From positions 1 to 47,180 of the forward strand of contig JAJQDT010000090.1 in the NCBI GenBank assembly GCA_021202075.1: a stretch of 47,180 bases of DNA. The letters are read 5' to 3'. A model generated the notes under the pieces. It was not told the origin of the DNA and made no database searches. It was given only the letters and a program-made list of their open reading frames with translations. Position numbers and translations under genes: made by a program. The stretch comes from Lachnospiraceae bacterium. GTDB taxonomy: Bacteria > Bacillota > Clostridia > Lachnospirales > Lachnospiraceae. This document shows positions 1-8,232 of this stretch, one piece after another (position 1 is the first letter of the stretch; the number at the start of each line of letters is the position of its first letter).

Positions 1-228
1 GTGATAGAGGCTGAAATAGTAGGTTTATCGGAATAACACAAGAATCGGAATAATCCAGAAAATTCCGATATCGGAATTTCGTAGAAATCCAGAGGTATGC
101 TACGCCTCCGAGATTGTCTGTTTTTCTCAGGCTTAAATATTCTGTCTGCTTTTGCAAAAATCCGACTTCATACTATAACAAATAATGCTTACGGGCATGG
201 AAATCCATTCTAATAGGCATATTTTTTA
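1..228. other. Upstream region with repeated ATCGGAATAA boxes and palindrome
   Basis: Bases 1-36 read as an open frame ending in TAA and may be the tail of a gene cut by the window edge, but this is too short to prove. ATCGGAATAA occurs twice (27-36 and 44-53), and a 20-bp perfect palindrome with the same TCGGAAT core lies at 60-79. The cluster looks like a regulator-binding region, or the palindrome could be the end of an upstream unit. No other gene is visible before the promoter at 229. Confidence 0.3.
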
Positions 229-246
229 TTGTCTGTGAGCATTATT
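181..246. repeat. Imperfect long hairpin before promoter
   Basis: Arms 181-197 and 230-246 match at 13 of 17 positions, both beginning or ending in the AATAATGC core. The right arm overlaps the -35 box of the next promoter, so it may be a terminator of an upstream gene or an operator-like site. Confidence 0.4.
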
Positions 247-257
247 CGTGATATAAT
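229..257 (+). promoter_or_regulatory. Sigma-A-type promoter for lipoprotein/lgt operon
   Basis: TTGTCT at 229-234 and a perfect TATAAT at 252-257 are separated by 17 bp, with TG two bases before the -10 region. The start codon at 340 follows about 75 nt after the expected transcription start. Confidence 0.6.
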
Positions 258-339
258 CAGTTATCTTTAGTCAGAACAAATAATTTAAAACTGCTCTTTA
301 AATTAATGGTGCAAAAAAAGAACAGGGAGGAAAACACTT

Positions 340-873
340 GTGAAAAAGAATCTTAAAAACCTGGACAGACGTTCCAAGGGTGAGCAGCTATTCATTCTAA
401 TGCTATTTTGTGTTTTATGTTTCGCATTGTTGTTCGTGAGTGGCTGCGGCGGTTCTTCCTGTGAATCAATTCAATATGGAAACGAGTCCGGCTCTGACTA
501 TTCAGCCCGTGGAATCTCCATTCCAGGGATAGGCGGATGCTTAAATTCAGGAAAGGGCTGTAACAGCTGCCTTTGGCCTCAGTCCTGTAAGCTCTTGTCC
601 TACAACAGTATCTCAGATTCTTCCGATGAGAACTATACTATTCTGGCATGCGATACGGAATATTATACCAGTTGCCGTGAGCAAAAATCCTGCTATGGCG
701 GATGGATTAGTTCTGGTGAATTAGGCGGGGAAGGTTCAGCAGGCATTTTCTGCGGTTCAGCAGAGTCTGCCAATCTTGCTGGTTGTATCGAAGGCTGCGT
801 CGGCTGTTCTAACACTGGAAGCCTCATACGCTTAGACCTTGATGATATTGAAGAATTTCTGGGGATTGGCTAA
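340..873 (+). CDS. Cys-rich lipoprotein, unknown function
   Basis: A 177-residue exported lipoprotein. The N-terminus is basic, residues 17-33 are hydrophobic, and FVSGC forms a lipobox with the acylated Cys expected at 36. Thirteen Cys lie from the lipobox onward, many in Gly/Ser-rich pairs such as CNSC and CVGC, suggesting a disulfide-stabilised or metal-binding surface peptide. The start is GTG at 340, with a GGGAGG ribosome site upstream. It lies 17 bp before an Lgt-family gene in the same operon, so that enzyme probably acts on this protein. I do not recognise the mature domain; the Cys spacing is not a known ferredoxin or zinc-finger pattern. Confidence 0.75.
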   Translation: MKKNLKNLDRRSKGEQLFILMLFCVLCFALLFVSGCGGSSCESIQYGNESGSDYSARGISIPGIGGCLNSGKGCNSCLWPQSCKLLSYNSISDSSDENYTILACDTEYYTSCREQKSCYGGWISSGELGGEGSAGIFCGSAESANLAGCIEGCVGCSNTGSLIRLDLDDIEEFLGIG

Positions 874-890
874 GGAGAGCAGAAGAGCGT

Positions 891-1646
891 ATGTATCCAT
901 ACATTTATATTGTACTTCCATCCTATTCAGTAATGGCATTTATCGGCGGTTTCTCTGCTATAATTTTTCTATATCTACGGTTGGGGAAATATGAAATTCT
1001 ATTTTCAGAATTTATTAAAATTCTGGCTTTATGCGTAATTGGATGTTATGCAGGAAGCAAGCTACTGTTTGCGATAACACAAATATCATGGCTAATAAGC
1101 AACTTCTCTATTGTGAACCTTTTGTTGCTGATTCCTACGAGTGGTTTTGTGTTTTATGGCGGATTGTTTGGTGCAATTACTGTTCTCGTTTTATATACAA
1201 AAAATGATCTGAAGTTAAGAAAGCGCTTGTTTCATCTCGCAACCCCGGCATTTCCGCTGTTCCATGGGTTCGGACGCATTGGATGCTTCTTGGCAGGTTG
1301 CTGCTATGGAAAGGAGTTAACGCAGACAATTACATTATTTGGAATATTCAGTATTGATCGCATTCCTGTGCAGTTGATCGAATCAGCGTTTGAATTCTTT
1401 TTATTTTCTGTGCTTCTTTTTGCTGACCATAAAAACAACGTTGATGATTTATTGCGCGTATATTTAATTTCTTATGCCGTCTTTCGATTTTTTATTGAGT
1501 TCCTCAGAGGGGATGAACTCAGAGGATTTTTATTTGGAATTTCAACTTCTCAATGGATTTCCATCGCCATCATTGTCTACTATTTTACAAGGATGTTGTT
1601 GAGAAGCAAGGAGAAGAAGCATCCAATAAATAAAGCCGAAGTATAA
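891..1646 (+). CDS. Lgt-family diacylglyceryl transferase-like membrane protein
   Basis: A 251-residue polytopic membrane protein of the prolipoprotein diacylglyceryl transferase family (PF01790), which moves diacylglyceryl from phosphatidylglycerol to the lipobox Cys. The HGFGRIGCFLAGCCYGKE signature near residues 124-141 and a C-terminal FRFFIEFLRGDE segment support the family. Housekeeping Lgt carries GRIGNFxNGE at this place; here Asn and Glu are replaced by a Cys-rich GCFLAGCCYG version found in Lgt paralogues, so the activity may differ. AAGGAG precedes the ATG. The tight pairing with a lipoprotein gene suggests a dedicated modification partner. Confidence 0.8.
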   Translation: MYPYIYIVLPSYSVMAFIGGFSAIIFLYLRLGKYEILFSEFIKILALCVIGCYAGSKLLFAITQISWLISNFSIVNLLLLIPTSGFVFYGGLFGAITVLVLYTKNDLKLRKRLFHLATPAFPLFHGFGRIGCFLAGCCYGKELTQTITLFGIFSIDRIPVQLIESAFEFFLFSVLLFADHKNNVDDLLRVYLISYAVFRFFIEFLRGDELRGFLFGISTSQWISIAIIVYYFTRMLLRSKEKKHPINKAEV

Positions 1647-1726
1647 GCTTCTGACACATATGTGCTGTCAATCTCTTTAATGACCGGCTCATAGATATAT
1701 AACACAATGTCCCAATTCTCAATCGT

Positions 1727-1751
1727 ACAGGGGGACGATTCATCCCCCTGT
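1727..1751. repeat. Perfect 9-bp stem palindrome (REP/terminator-like)
   Basis: ACAGGGGGA and TCCCCCTGT form a perfect stem around a 7-nt loop. No T-run follows, so rho-independent termination is uncertain. The GACAGGGGGA/TCCCCCTGTC style resembles REP-type intergenic palindromes common in Clostridia. Confidence 0.5.
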
Positions 1752-1805
1752 CACACCGCCTGTCACAGACATATCGTTCGATACCAAGGCGAATCCGTAA
1801 TTGCT

Positions 1806-1823
1806 AATTGTTAATTAACAATT
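1806..1823. repeat. 18-bp AT-rich perfect palindrome
   Basis: AATTGTTAATTAACAATT is self-complementary and sits between the converging lgt-like and 1852-2787 genes. It could be a protein-binding site or part of the AT-rich intergenic repeat that often ends such spacers. Confidence 0.4.
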
Positions 1824-1851
1824 GGTAATTTGCACTTACCTTCCCACAAAC

Positions 1852-2787
1852 TCAGCTCACGCTGTTCGGGTCGAATGAGGATATCTTTTCATAATACCCG
1901 TCCAGCACAAGCCAGGAGTCGTAAGCTGTCTGTGTAACCGACACCTGCATTCCTTCGTTACTGATGGTCACCTCCAGCGCACAGGAAGCCTCTTCATATT
2001 CTGTTGAACGGTAGACGCCATTTCCCTCGTCAACCAGCATCCCATAAAAGATCACGGTATAGCGGTCGCCATAGGACAGGGCTTCTATGTACAGGTAGTC
2101 GCCCTCGTCTCCGTCTGTGTTATATCCAATCTCCGCTGTCATGACATTGTCTACGCCGTTGTCATAGGAATAGGTGCCGTAAATGTTGACCGTCTCACTT
2201 CCACTGCTTTCAATGCTGCTTTCGCTGGCTGTCTGACCTGACGACTTCTCCAGAATGCTTCTGTCGCTGACATCATACGCAGCAATGGGCATGTCGTTGC
2301 TATAATAGTCTTCTACAAGTTCCTGCTCGCTCACCCGTTCCTCGACAATCAAACCATCTGCGATAGTATACCGTGTCACAAGCTCATATCCCATGTGGCC
2401 ATAAACCCCATAGATCCCATTTCCGTCAGGCGCCGTGTAAAATGACTGCGGCAGATAAAAATATCCCACAAAGTCAAGTCTGCCATCTGTATCCGCTGTC
2501 CAGACCATGTTTATATAATCTGCCGTGCTGCCATATCCCACGATCATCTCACTCACGCCATCATTATCGATGTCGTGCAGGCTATACTGACTATATTCAA
2601 TGATCCCGTCCAGTACCGGCGTATAGAGATCTGTATAATCCATCACAGACTCCTGGCTTTCGCTTCCGATATCCTCGCCAATCACGTACACTTCCTCCGC
2701 ATCCGCACATACCGGAACCATTCCTGTAGTCAAAGCTGCACATATTGCGAAAACTAACATGATTTTTATTTTCACTGCTCTCTTCAT
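1852..2787 (-). CDS. Secreted protein with calcium-loop-like motif
   Basis: A 311-residue exported protein with a signal peptide (MKRAVKIKI, then a hydrophobic core, cleavage near CADA-EE). Around residue 75 it has HDIDNDGVSEMIVGYG, a D-x-D-x-D-G loop like those of FG-GAP/VCBS and dockerin-type calcium motifs; the same style recurs in the C-terminus of the protein at 31393-33327. The rest is beta-rich and unfamiliar. AGAGGGG lies before the ATG. It lies 27 bp after 2815-5067 on the same strand, so the two are probably co-transcribed. A decayed copy of its C-terminal region appears at 33420-33560. Confidence 0.7.
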   Translation of the reverse strand: MKRAVKIKIMLVFAICAALTTGMVPVCADAEEVYVIGEDIGSESQESVMDYTDLYTPVLDGIIEYSQYSLHDIDNDGVSEMIVGYGSTADYINMVWTADTDGRLDFVGYFYLPQSFYTAPDGNGIYGVYGHMGYELVTRYTIADGLIVEERVSEQELVEDYYSNDMPIAAYDVSDRSILEKSSGQTASESSIESSGSETVNIYGTYSYDNGVDNVMTAEIGYNTDGDEGDYLYIEALSYGDRYTVIFYGMLVDEGNGVYRSTEYEEASCALEVTISNEGMQVSVTQTAYDSWLVLDGYYEKISSFDPNSVS

Positions 2788-2814
2788 TTTCTCATTCCCC
2801 TCTTAATCCCTTTT

Positions 2815-5067
2815 TTATTTTTTGATTTTCACCTTCTTCTTACTACTCCACGCAGAATAATACTTCTTCCCCGATACCGTCTTGTAAGTCCGGATTCTTA
2901 CATAATAGGTCTTTCCTTTTTTCAGCCCAGACAGCTTTACCTTCGCTTTCGACGAACCCGATACCAGCTTCGTCTTGTTTCCCTTCGAAAAAGTCTTACT
3001 GGTAGAATATTGAATCTGATATCCGGTCACACCACTCGTCTTTTTCCACTTTATGGTTGCTTTCTTCTTAGAAGTATTTTTCGCGGAAGAAAGCTTTGTA
3101 CCTGTCAGACGGACGATTTCCTTACTTGCTCCACTGCTTATGATCGAATCGCCGAATGGAATCACTGTATAGGTATATGTGACTCCGTTGCTGCTCTTTA
3201 CTTCTGTGTCTGTATAGCTGACCTTGGACACACTCGAAATCGTCTTTATCAAAACAGAGGTTTCCTCTGTCTCAGACTTTCGATAAATATAATAGCCGCT
3301 CGCGTCTGACACCTTTCCCCATGTCAGAGTAATTCCGGTAGAAGTATTCTCCGCCCCGTTAATACTCAGTGTCACGGACTTCACAACAGAAACCACGCAG
3401 CTTGCCTGTATGTCCGATGAATCCGAAAAAGAAGAGGTTGCTGTAATCGTCGTCTGACCCAATTTTAAAGCGGTTACTGTACCATATTCATCCACAGTAG
3501 CAACACTCGTATCACTGCTTGTCCAAGTAACTCCCTGCTCACTGGCATTGGACGGAGTAAATGTCGCAGACAGATACGCTTTACCTCCAACGCTTAATTG
3601 TGCACTTTCTGGAATCGCTATGCCGGTCAGCGGAATATACTCTTCCTGCGTCAGGCAGATGGAATAGTCCCAGTCCGCCGAGTTGCCTGTCATTTGAATG
3701 TAATAAGTTCCGGCATCATACAGCCCTTTCGCTGACGAAATGTAAGGGTTACTCCCGCTCGTAACCGTGTCCAGTCCCGTCATCGAGCCGTTCGATTCCA
3801 TCCTGTACAGCGTCGCTGTCACTGTGCCGCTGGAATCACGCGGAGTCGTCAGCTCCATCGTCAGGTAACACTTCTCTGTGACACTGTAGGAGAACCAGTC
3901 AATATCGCTAGAGCCTCCGTTGTTTTTATATATATTGACATTTCCGGTATACCAAGTGTTAACATTCTTAGAATTTGCCTGCGAGGTGATGTCGTTTTTC
4001 TCGATCTCATATGAGCTTGAGGATTCTTCCGTGCCGGAGACGGTAAGGCTGTAGGGTACATAATAATTATACATGTATCTTGTTACAACTATATAATAAT
4101 TCCCCGTCGGAAGCCGCAGGTCTGAAAAAGTCGTCCCATAATTGCTATTTCTGCTGGTGATTAAGTCCTTATAAAGAAGGGTTGTATTTCCATTGCTGTC
4201 TTCCGAATACAAATACGCATACAGATAGTTCCAATAATTACTTTCATCATAAAATTCAAAAGAAATACTCACTTTTGATGCAGAACTCAACGCAAAGCAG
4301 TAATAATCACACGTATCATTACCACTATTATACGTACCATCACCACAAACTGTACCGTCATACTGTTTATTCAATGAAATATTGTTCGCAGTGTCAAACG
4401 AATTATTTGATTCCGTTTCTCCGTTATAAGTCCCCGCCGCCTCATATTTAATATACAGCGTAGCCTCACTGTTTGTAGTCGTTGTGCTGCCGGAAAGCTT
4501 GAAGCTGTACTGCTTTCCCTCAGGCAGCGTCGCATAATAGGATGCAGCGCCTTCAAGACTGGTGATCATACCCAGACTGGTATTATCACCTATTAGTCCA
4601 GTTCCTTTTATATACACCGAAAAGGAAGACGGATACGTGCAATTTTCCAGTATGAACTGCACACGTCCTGCTCCTGATACCGTAAAGTATTGCGTCGTAT
4701 TCAGGATATCCGATATGTAGTAAGTTGTATTGACTCCCAGCTCGGTCTCCGAGTCCGTTGATATGGTCTGCGCATCCGATTCCACTTCCTCGACGGAAAC
4801 CACTGAAATTCCATCGTTCGCCTGAGCCTCTGTCCCGGCATCTGTCTCTTCCGTCACGGCCGCATCACTCTCTTCCGTTACGGCCGCGTCCTCTCCCGCT
4901 TCCACAGCACCGGCGTCCTCTGCCGTCCCTGCCTCATCCGCCACGGCGGCAATGTCTTCCTCGAGGATTACGTCCTCCTCGACAACCGCCTCCTCTGCCA
5001 GCGCATAGCTGCCCGAAAAAGCTGCCAGCATCGCCGTTGTTAATAATAACACGATCTTTTTTTTCAT
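2815..5067 (-). CDS. Secreted PPC/Big_2/Fn3 repeat protein
   Basis: A 750-residue exported protein. The start chosen is the ATG at 5067, with GGAGG 8 nt upstream; the longer frame to 5136 lacks a ribosome site. Order: signal peptide (1-24), Ala/Glu/Asp-rich acidic linker (about 25-95), three pre-peptidase C-terminal-like (PPC) beta domains (for example ETESNNSFDTAN and YEIEKNDITSQAN), a Big_2 domain near 500-585 (TWTSSDTSVATVD), and two fibronectin III domains ending in a Lys-rich tail. No catalytic domain or LPXTG anchor is seen, so it is probably a cell-surface binding or adhesion protein. It is a paralogue of 31393-33327, and a piece of it is duplicated at 33560-33775. Confidence 0.8.
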   Translation of the reverse strand: MKKKIVLLLTTAMLAAFSGSYALAEEAVVEEDVILEEDIAAVADEAGTAEDAGAVEAGEDAAVTEESDAAVTEETDAGTEAQANDGISVVSVEEVESDAQTISTDSETELGVNTTYYISDILNTTQYFTVSGAGRVQFILENCTYPSSFSVYIKGTGLIGDNTSLGMITSLEGAASYYATLPEGKQYSFKLSGSTTTTNSEATLYIKYEAAGTYNGETESNNSFDTANNISLNKQYDGTVCGDGTYNSGNDTCDYYCFALSSASKVSISFEFYDESNYWNYLYAYLYSEDSNGNTTLLYKDLITSRNSNYGTTFSDLRLPTGNYYIVVTRYMYNYYVPYSLTVSGTEESSSSYEIEKNDITSQANSKNVNTWYTGNVNIYKNNGGSSDIDWFSYSVTEKCYLTMELTTPRDSSGTVTATLYRMESNGSMTGLDTVTSGSNPYISSAKGLYDAGTYYIQMTGNSADWDYSICLTQEEYIPLTGIAIPESAQLSVGGKAYLSATFTPSNASEQGVTWTSSDTSVATVDEYGTVTALKLGQTTITATSSFSDSSDIQASCVVSVVKSVTLSINGAENTSTGITLTWGKVSDASGYYIYRKSETEETSVLIKTISSVSKVSYTDTEVKSSNGVTYTYTVIPFGDSIISSGASKEIVRLTGTKLSSAKNTSKKKATIKWKKTSGVTGYQIQYSTSKTFSKGNKTKLVSGSSKAKVKLSGLKKGKTYYVRIRTYKTVSGKKYYSAWSSKKKVKIKK

Positions 5068-5183
5068 AGCAAAGCCTCCATTCATTTTTATTACAGGTTT
5101 CCGGTTGCTTTTACCAGGAGCGGAGATCTGCCGCACAGTAGGCGGAATTCTCCCTTATCTCCTTCCCTCATATTGTTACCCGA

Positions 5184-5212
5184 ATTGTAGCACAAATAAT
5201 GCCAATAGGCAA
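5184..5212 (-). promoter_or_regulatory. Promoter for secreted-protein operon
   Basis: On the minus strand, TTGCCT (5212-5207) and TACAAT (5189-5184) are 17 bp apart, giving a leader of about 110 nt before the start at 5067. Confidence 0.5.
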
Positions 5213-5363
5213 TATTAAATCCGCTCTATTGGGCGCTTCAAATCATTTTTTATTACCGTAGAATGGAAGAGACACTTATATTTCAGTCATTCAATCGCTG
5301 TTCAGCATCATACACTTTACCATGCCGCCGTGTATATGCGTGGCAGATTTCGGAGGCATCTGT

Positions 5364-5702
5364 ATGGGGGAATTAGACTATAAAGCCATTGGCAAACGGA
5401 TCCGCGAGGCACGCAAGGCGCAAAAGCTCACCCAGGAGGAGGCAGCCGAGCGCTGTGATATCACCAGCTCATTTTATGGCAATGTCGAGCGCGGAGACAA
5501 GAAGATGAGCCTGGAAACCCTTGCGAAGATCTCCAGAGGCCTGTCCGTTTCCACAGATGTACTCTTGTTTGGTTCCTCTGCTTCGGACAATGACATATTA
5601 ACCCAGCTTCAGGAAGAGCTCCGGCGTTCCAAAGATGAAAAGCAGGTCGAAAAATATCTGCTGATTATCCGCCAGCTTTCGAAAATCATTGATCAGCTGT
5701 AA
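5364..5702 (+). CDS. XRE-family transcriptional regulator
   Basis: A 112-residue Cro/CI-type regulator. The DNA-binding helix-turn-helix covers about residues 6-60 (IGKRIREARKAQKLTQEEAAE through SLETLAKISRGLSV). The C-terminal part is charged and probably dimerises. The ATG at 5364 is preferred because GGAGG lies 8 nt upstream; the frame extends to 5322 without such support. It diverges from the secreted-protein operon and may control it. Confidence 0.8.
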   Translation: MGELDYKAIGKRIREARKAQKLTQEEAAERCDITSSFYGNVERGDKKMSLETLAKISRGLSVSTDVLLFGSSASDNDILTQLQEELRRSKDEKQVEKYLLIIRQLSKIIDQL

Positions 5703-5872
5703 TTCGTAATGCGAATGAACCGCCTTAATGCAAGATCGGAGGATTCGACCGTGACTTCTTTTTCACAAAATGCAGCAGGCATCGGGATAGTAGCCCCACG
5801 CCGGAATATTGCGATGTGAATTTTTCACGCCACATTTCTTTCGGTTTGCTTCTTCCTGCCCGGATATCTTCC

Positions 5873-6082
5873 TTATGAGCCAATCATAAAACTCGTCCCG
5901 AAAAGATTATTCACAATCCCAATGACGAGCGCAACCTCTATAATTGCGGCAATGAGGCAGCCAACCAGTTCTCTCAGAATCCCTCGTGCGCCAAAGTAGG
6001 TCACGTTAAATATTCTGTGGTAGATTCTCCAGTTAATAAACGCCAGAACGACAACTGCAATTGAAAAAATCGCATCTCCCAT
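5873..6082 (-). CDS. Small two-helix membrane protein
   Basis: A 69-residue protein with two hydrophobic segments (about 4-20 and 40-62) joined by a basic loop containing YHRIFNVTYFGARG. GGAGGG lies at a good distance before the ATG. No family recognised. It stands alone, convergent with the XRE gene. Confidence 0.6.
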   Translation of the reverse strand: MGDAIFSIAVVVLAFINWRIYHRIFNVTYFGARGILRELVGCLIAAIIEVALVIGIVNNLFGTSFMIGS

Positions 6083-6325
6083 TTTCTTCTTTCCCTCCGT
6101 CTCTCGTGGTTTACATTTACAGTAAGTAAAAACACCCGCATCTGCTGGTATGATTACGAATTATAGCTGATAACGGGCAGTGGTTTTAGCCCCAAATTGG
6201 GCTGATTTTGGTAATTCTGCTCTTTTTTCGATGGAAAGATGTTATTCGAAATCTGTCAATATTCCGCAATATTCTGTAATCTCTGTTTTTTCTCCCAAAT
6301 CTCTTACTTCCATGATATAATGAAA

Positions 6326-6362
6326 GCCGCGCAATGGAGAATCGCTTCGCGATTGGCGCGGC
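6326..6362 (-). repeat. Nested palindromic element, copy 1
   Basis: Outer arms GCCGCGC/GCGCGGC enclose an inner hairpin AATCGC-TTC-GCGATT. Read on the minus strand, the asymmetric core GCGATTCTCCAT matches copies at 8530, 12121 and 22905. Confidence 0.75.
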
Positions 6363-6441
6363 CTTCGTCCATCCTCGCTATGCGAGGACGGACATGTGAT
6401 ATAATAGAAGCTGCGCAGCGAAAATCCCTTCCCGATTGTAT

Positions 6442-6617
6442 ATCCCGTACGAAGCGCGGGATGCCCGCATCCCCAAGCTTCGATTGTGGACATACCGCGC
6501 TCCACAATCAGAGATTGGGAAATATCCCATGCAAAGCGTGGGATGCCACCCGGCGAAGGGCAAAACCCGGCGATGGTATATCCCGTACGAAGTGCGGAAT
6601 GCCTCCCGGCAAGGGGC
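6442..6617. repeat. Three-copy hairpin repeat (GTACGAAG type)
   Basis: Imperfect stem-loops at 6442-6462, 6524-6544 and 6580-6600 share ATCCC..GGGAT ends and a GNA-type loop. They are followed by GCC and an ACCCGGCGAAGGGC-like block in the last two. The last copy plus its tail (to 6617) is recognisable on the opposite strand inside the kinase gene at about 8567-8612. Confidence 0.7.
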
Positions 6618-6743
6618 ACGGTACCGTTCTCAGTTTCTTCATAAATCGGGACACTGCTTTCGCCCATGTTCTCATCGCGAGTATGGGTATGTAACAGGGA
6701 GCCGCGCAACGTAAAATTAACGAAAGATTAAGGAACCTCAGTT

Positions 6744-8090
6744 ATGAAATTATCAGATAAATCCGTATTGTCTTTCTACCAGCCGCTTGCTGATGTCAAT
6801 GCCAGGCATAAGGTCCGGCTTGTGCAGCACACAAAAACAAACAAGATTTTTGTAGAAAAAAAGCTGGCGCAATACAATCTAAGCGTTTTTCAGGATCTTC
6901 GTGAGCATCCGGTTCCGGATACGCCGCGCATTTATGAACTCGTAGAGGAAAACGGTATTCTGACCGTTATCGAAGAGTATCTTCCGGGAAGGACTCTGCA
7001 GGATTATCTGGATGAGTGGGAAGCTGGCAAGCAGGAATCTGATGAGCAGGGTTCTGGTGAACAGGAAACTCTTTCAGAAAGTGAGGCGGTTTCGCTCGTT
7101 CTTGCTCTTTCCAGAATTGTGCGGCAGCTTCATCACAGGAATCCGCCCATTATCCACCGGGACATTAAGCCCGCCAACATTATCCTCACGCAGGATTATG
7201 TTATAAAGGAATCTGCCGCAAAGGATTCCACTTCGAGGGAATCTGTTTCAAAAGATTCTGCTTCGATAGATTCTGCCTGGACGGATTCCGTTTTGAAAGG
7301 TTCTGCTTTGAAAGGTTCTGCTTTGATGGAGCCTGTTTTGGGAAAGTCTGCTTCAGAGGATTATGCCCTAAAAGATCATGCTCTAAAGGATCATGCTTTG
7401 AAGCTTCTGGATTTTAGCGCCTCAAAGTACGTTTCAGAAGATAAGGGACAGGACACGGTTCTGCTTGGCACGCGCGGTTATGCGGCTCCGGAACAATATG
7501 GATTTGGCAAATCCTGTCTGCAGACGGACATTTACGCGATCGGGGTGCTGCTGAACGTACTTCTTACCGGAAAACTTCCGGCTGAACAATTGGCTGATGG
7601 TCGGTTATCTGCTGTCATCACAAAATGTACGCAGCTGAATCCGTCTGATCGTTTCTCTGATATTGACGAGCTGATCGCTGTTTTAGAAAAACCGAATAGC
7701 TGGACCGTTCTCTCAGGGGAAGAAACCATCTCAAAGGAAGAGGCTGAACCTGTCTATGGGCAAAGTGGTAAAAATACAGATACAGAGCCTGAACAGGATA
7801 TCAGAGATCAAACGGACCAATCGTTTCGACGTTTTTTGCCCCCGGGCTTCCGCAGCGGCTCGCCTGTCAATATGGCCATCGCGATTGCCGGATATCTGTA
7901 TCTGTTTCTGGCAGGAATCAAACTGACGTTCCCTTATATTGCTGTTATCTTTTTTACAGCTGATTACCTCAATGTGCAGTCTTACCTTCCTGTCACCAGA
8001 AGCAAAAACCGGGCGATACGGGCAATCGGGATTGTGTTTTATGATTTAATTATCCTTTTCCTGCTTGTCGCACTTTCGCAATTACTGTGA
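6744..8090 (+). CDS. Membrane Ser/Thr protein kinase with minisatellite insert
   Basis: A 448-residue Hanks-type kinase. The catalytic loop IIHRDIKPANI is near 135-145, the metal-binding motif LDFSAS (DFG equivalent) near 221, the APE-like AAPEQYG near 250, and DIYAIGVLL near 263. No classical Gly-rich loop is seen; FVEKKL near residue 35 may hold the ATP-binding Lys. Residues 155-219 are a 13-unit five-residue repeat placed between catalytic loop and DFS. The C-terminus has two or three membrane segments (about 375-447) after FRRFLPPGFRSG. AAGGAA precedes the ATG. The next gene is a pseudokinase paralogue with the same C-terminal membrane module, so the two may act together in membrane signalling. 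Confidence 0.85.
   Translation: MKLSDKSVLSFYQPLADVNARHKVRLVQHTKTNKIFVEKKLAQYNLSVFQDLREHPVPDTPRIYELVEENGILTVIEEYLPGRTLQDYLDEWEAGKQESDEQGSGEQETLSESEAVSLVLALSRIVRQLHHRNPPIIHRDIKPANIILTQDYVIKESAAKDSTSRESVSKDSASIDSAWTDSVLKGSALKGSALMEPVLGKSASEDYALKDHALKDHALKLLDFSASKYVSEDKGQDTVLLGTRGYAAPEQYGFGKSCLQTDIYAIGVLLNVLLTGKLPAEQLADGRLSAVITKCTQLNPSDRFSDIDELIAVLEKPNSWTVLSGEETISKEEAEPVYGQSGKNTDTEPEQDIRDQTDQSFRRFLPPGFRSGSPVNMAIAIAGYLYLFLAGIKLTFPYIAVIFFTADYLNVQSYLPVTRSKNRAIRAIGIVFYDLIILFLLVALSQLL
7206..7400 (+). repeat. 15-bp tandem repeat, 13 units, inside kinase
   Basis: Thirteen in-frame 15-bp units of the type AARGATTCTGCTTTG encode KDSAS/KGSAL/KDHAL pentapeptides. Two adjacent units (7296-7325) are identical, showing recent copying, while others have diverged. 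The array begins right after the beta-strand following the catalytic loop and ends right before KLLDFS. Confidence 0.9.
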
Positions 8091-8161
8091 TATTTGGCGG
8101 CGCTGACCGAAACGAAGTGCAGATGCCGGCCGGAGCGGCACCACGCTGCCTGTATCATAGC

Positions 8162-8196
8162 AAGCCTGATGCCCCGTATGCCAGCATCTGGGGCTT
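8162..8196 (+). terminator. Possible terminator after first kinase
   Basis: AAGCC-T-GATGC pairs with GCATC-TG-GGGCTT around a short loop, followed by a weak T-tract (TTTGACTT). It could instead attenuate transcription between the two kinase genes. Confidence 0.35.
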
Positions 8197-8232
8197 TGAC
8201 TTACGCATTTTACCATAAGGAGCAAAATTCAC

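Larger units (their letters stand above)
6083..6743. other. 661-bp repeat-rich spacer without genes
   Basis: Open frames here are shadows produced by GC-rich repeats. The spacer holds a short palindrome (6188-6203), a nested hairpin element (6326-6362), a second hairpin (GTCC..GGAC, about 6368-6391), a 9-bp stem pair (6482-6490 with 6501-6509), and three copies of a GTACGAAG-loop hairpin (6442-6600). Two TGATATAAT-type boxes occur at about 6313 and 6397, either of which could serve the kinase at 6744. Confidence 0.6.

Noticed and set aside
4758..5069. Pro/Arg-rich plus-strand frame
   Set aside because: Mirror of the acidic linker of the secreted protein on the other strand.
6239..6714. Overlapping open frames on both strands
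   Set aside because: They arise from GC-rich palindromic repeats; no ribosome sites and peptides repeat the hairpin units.
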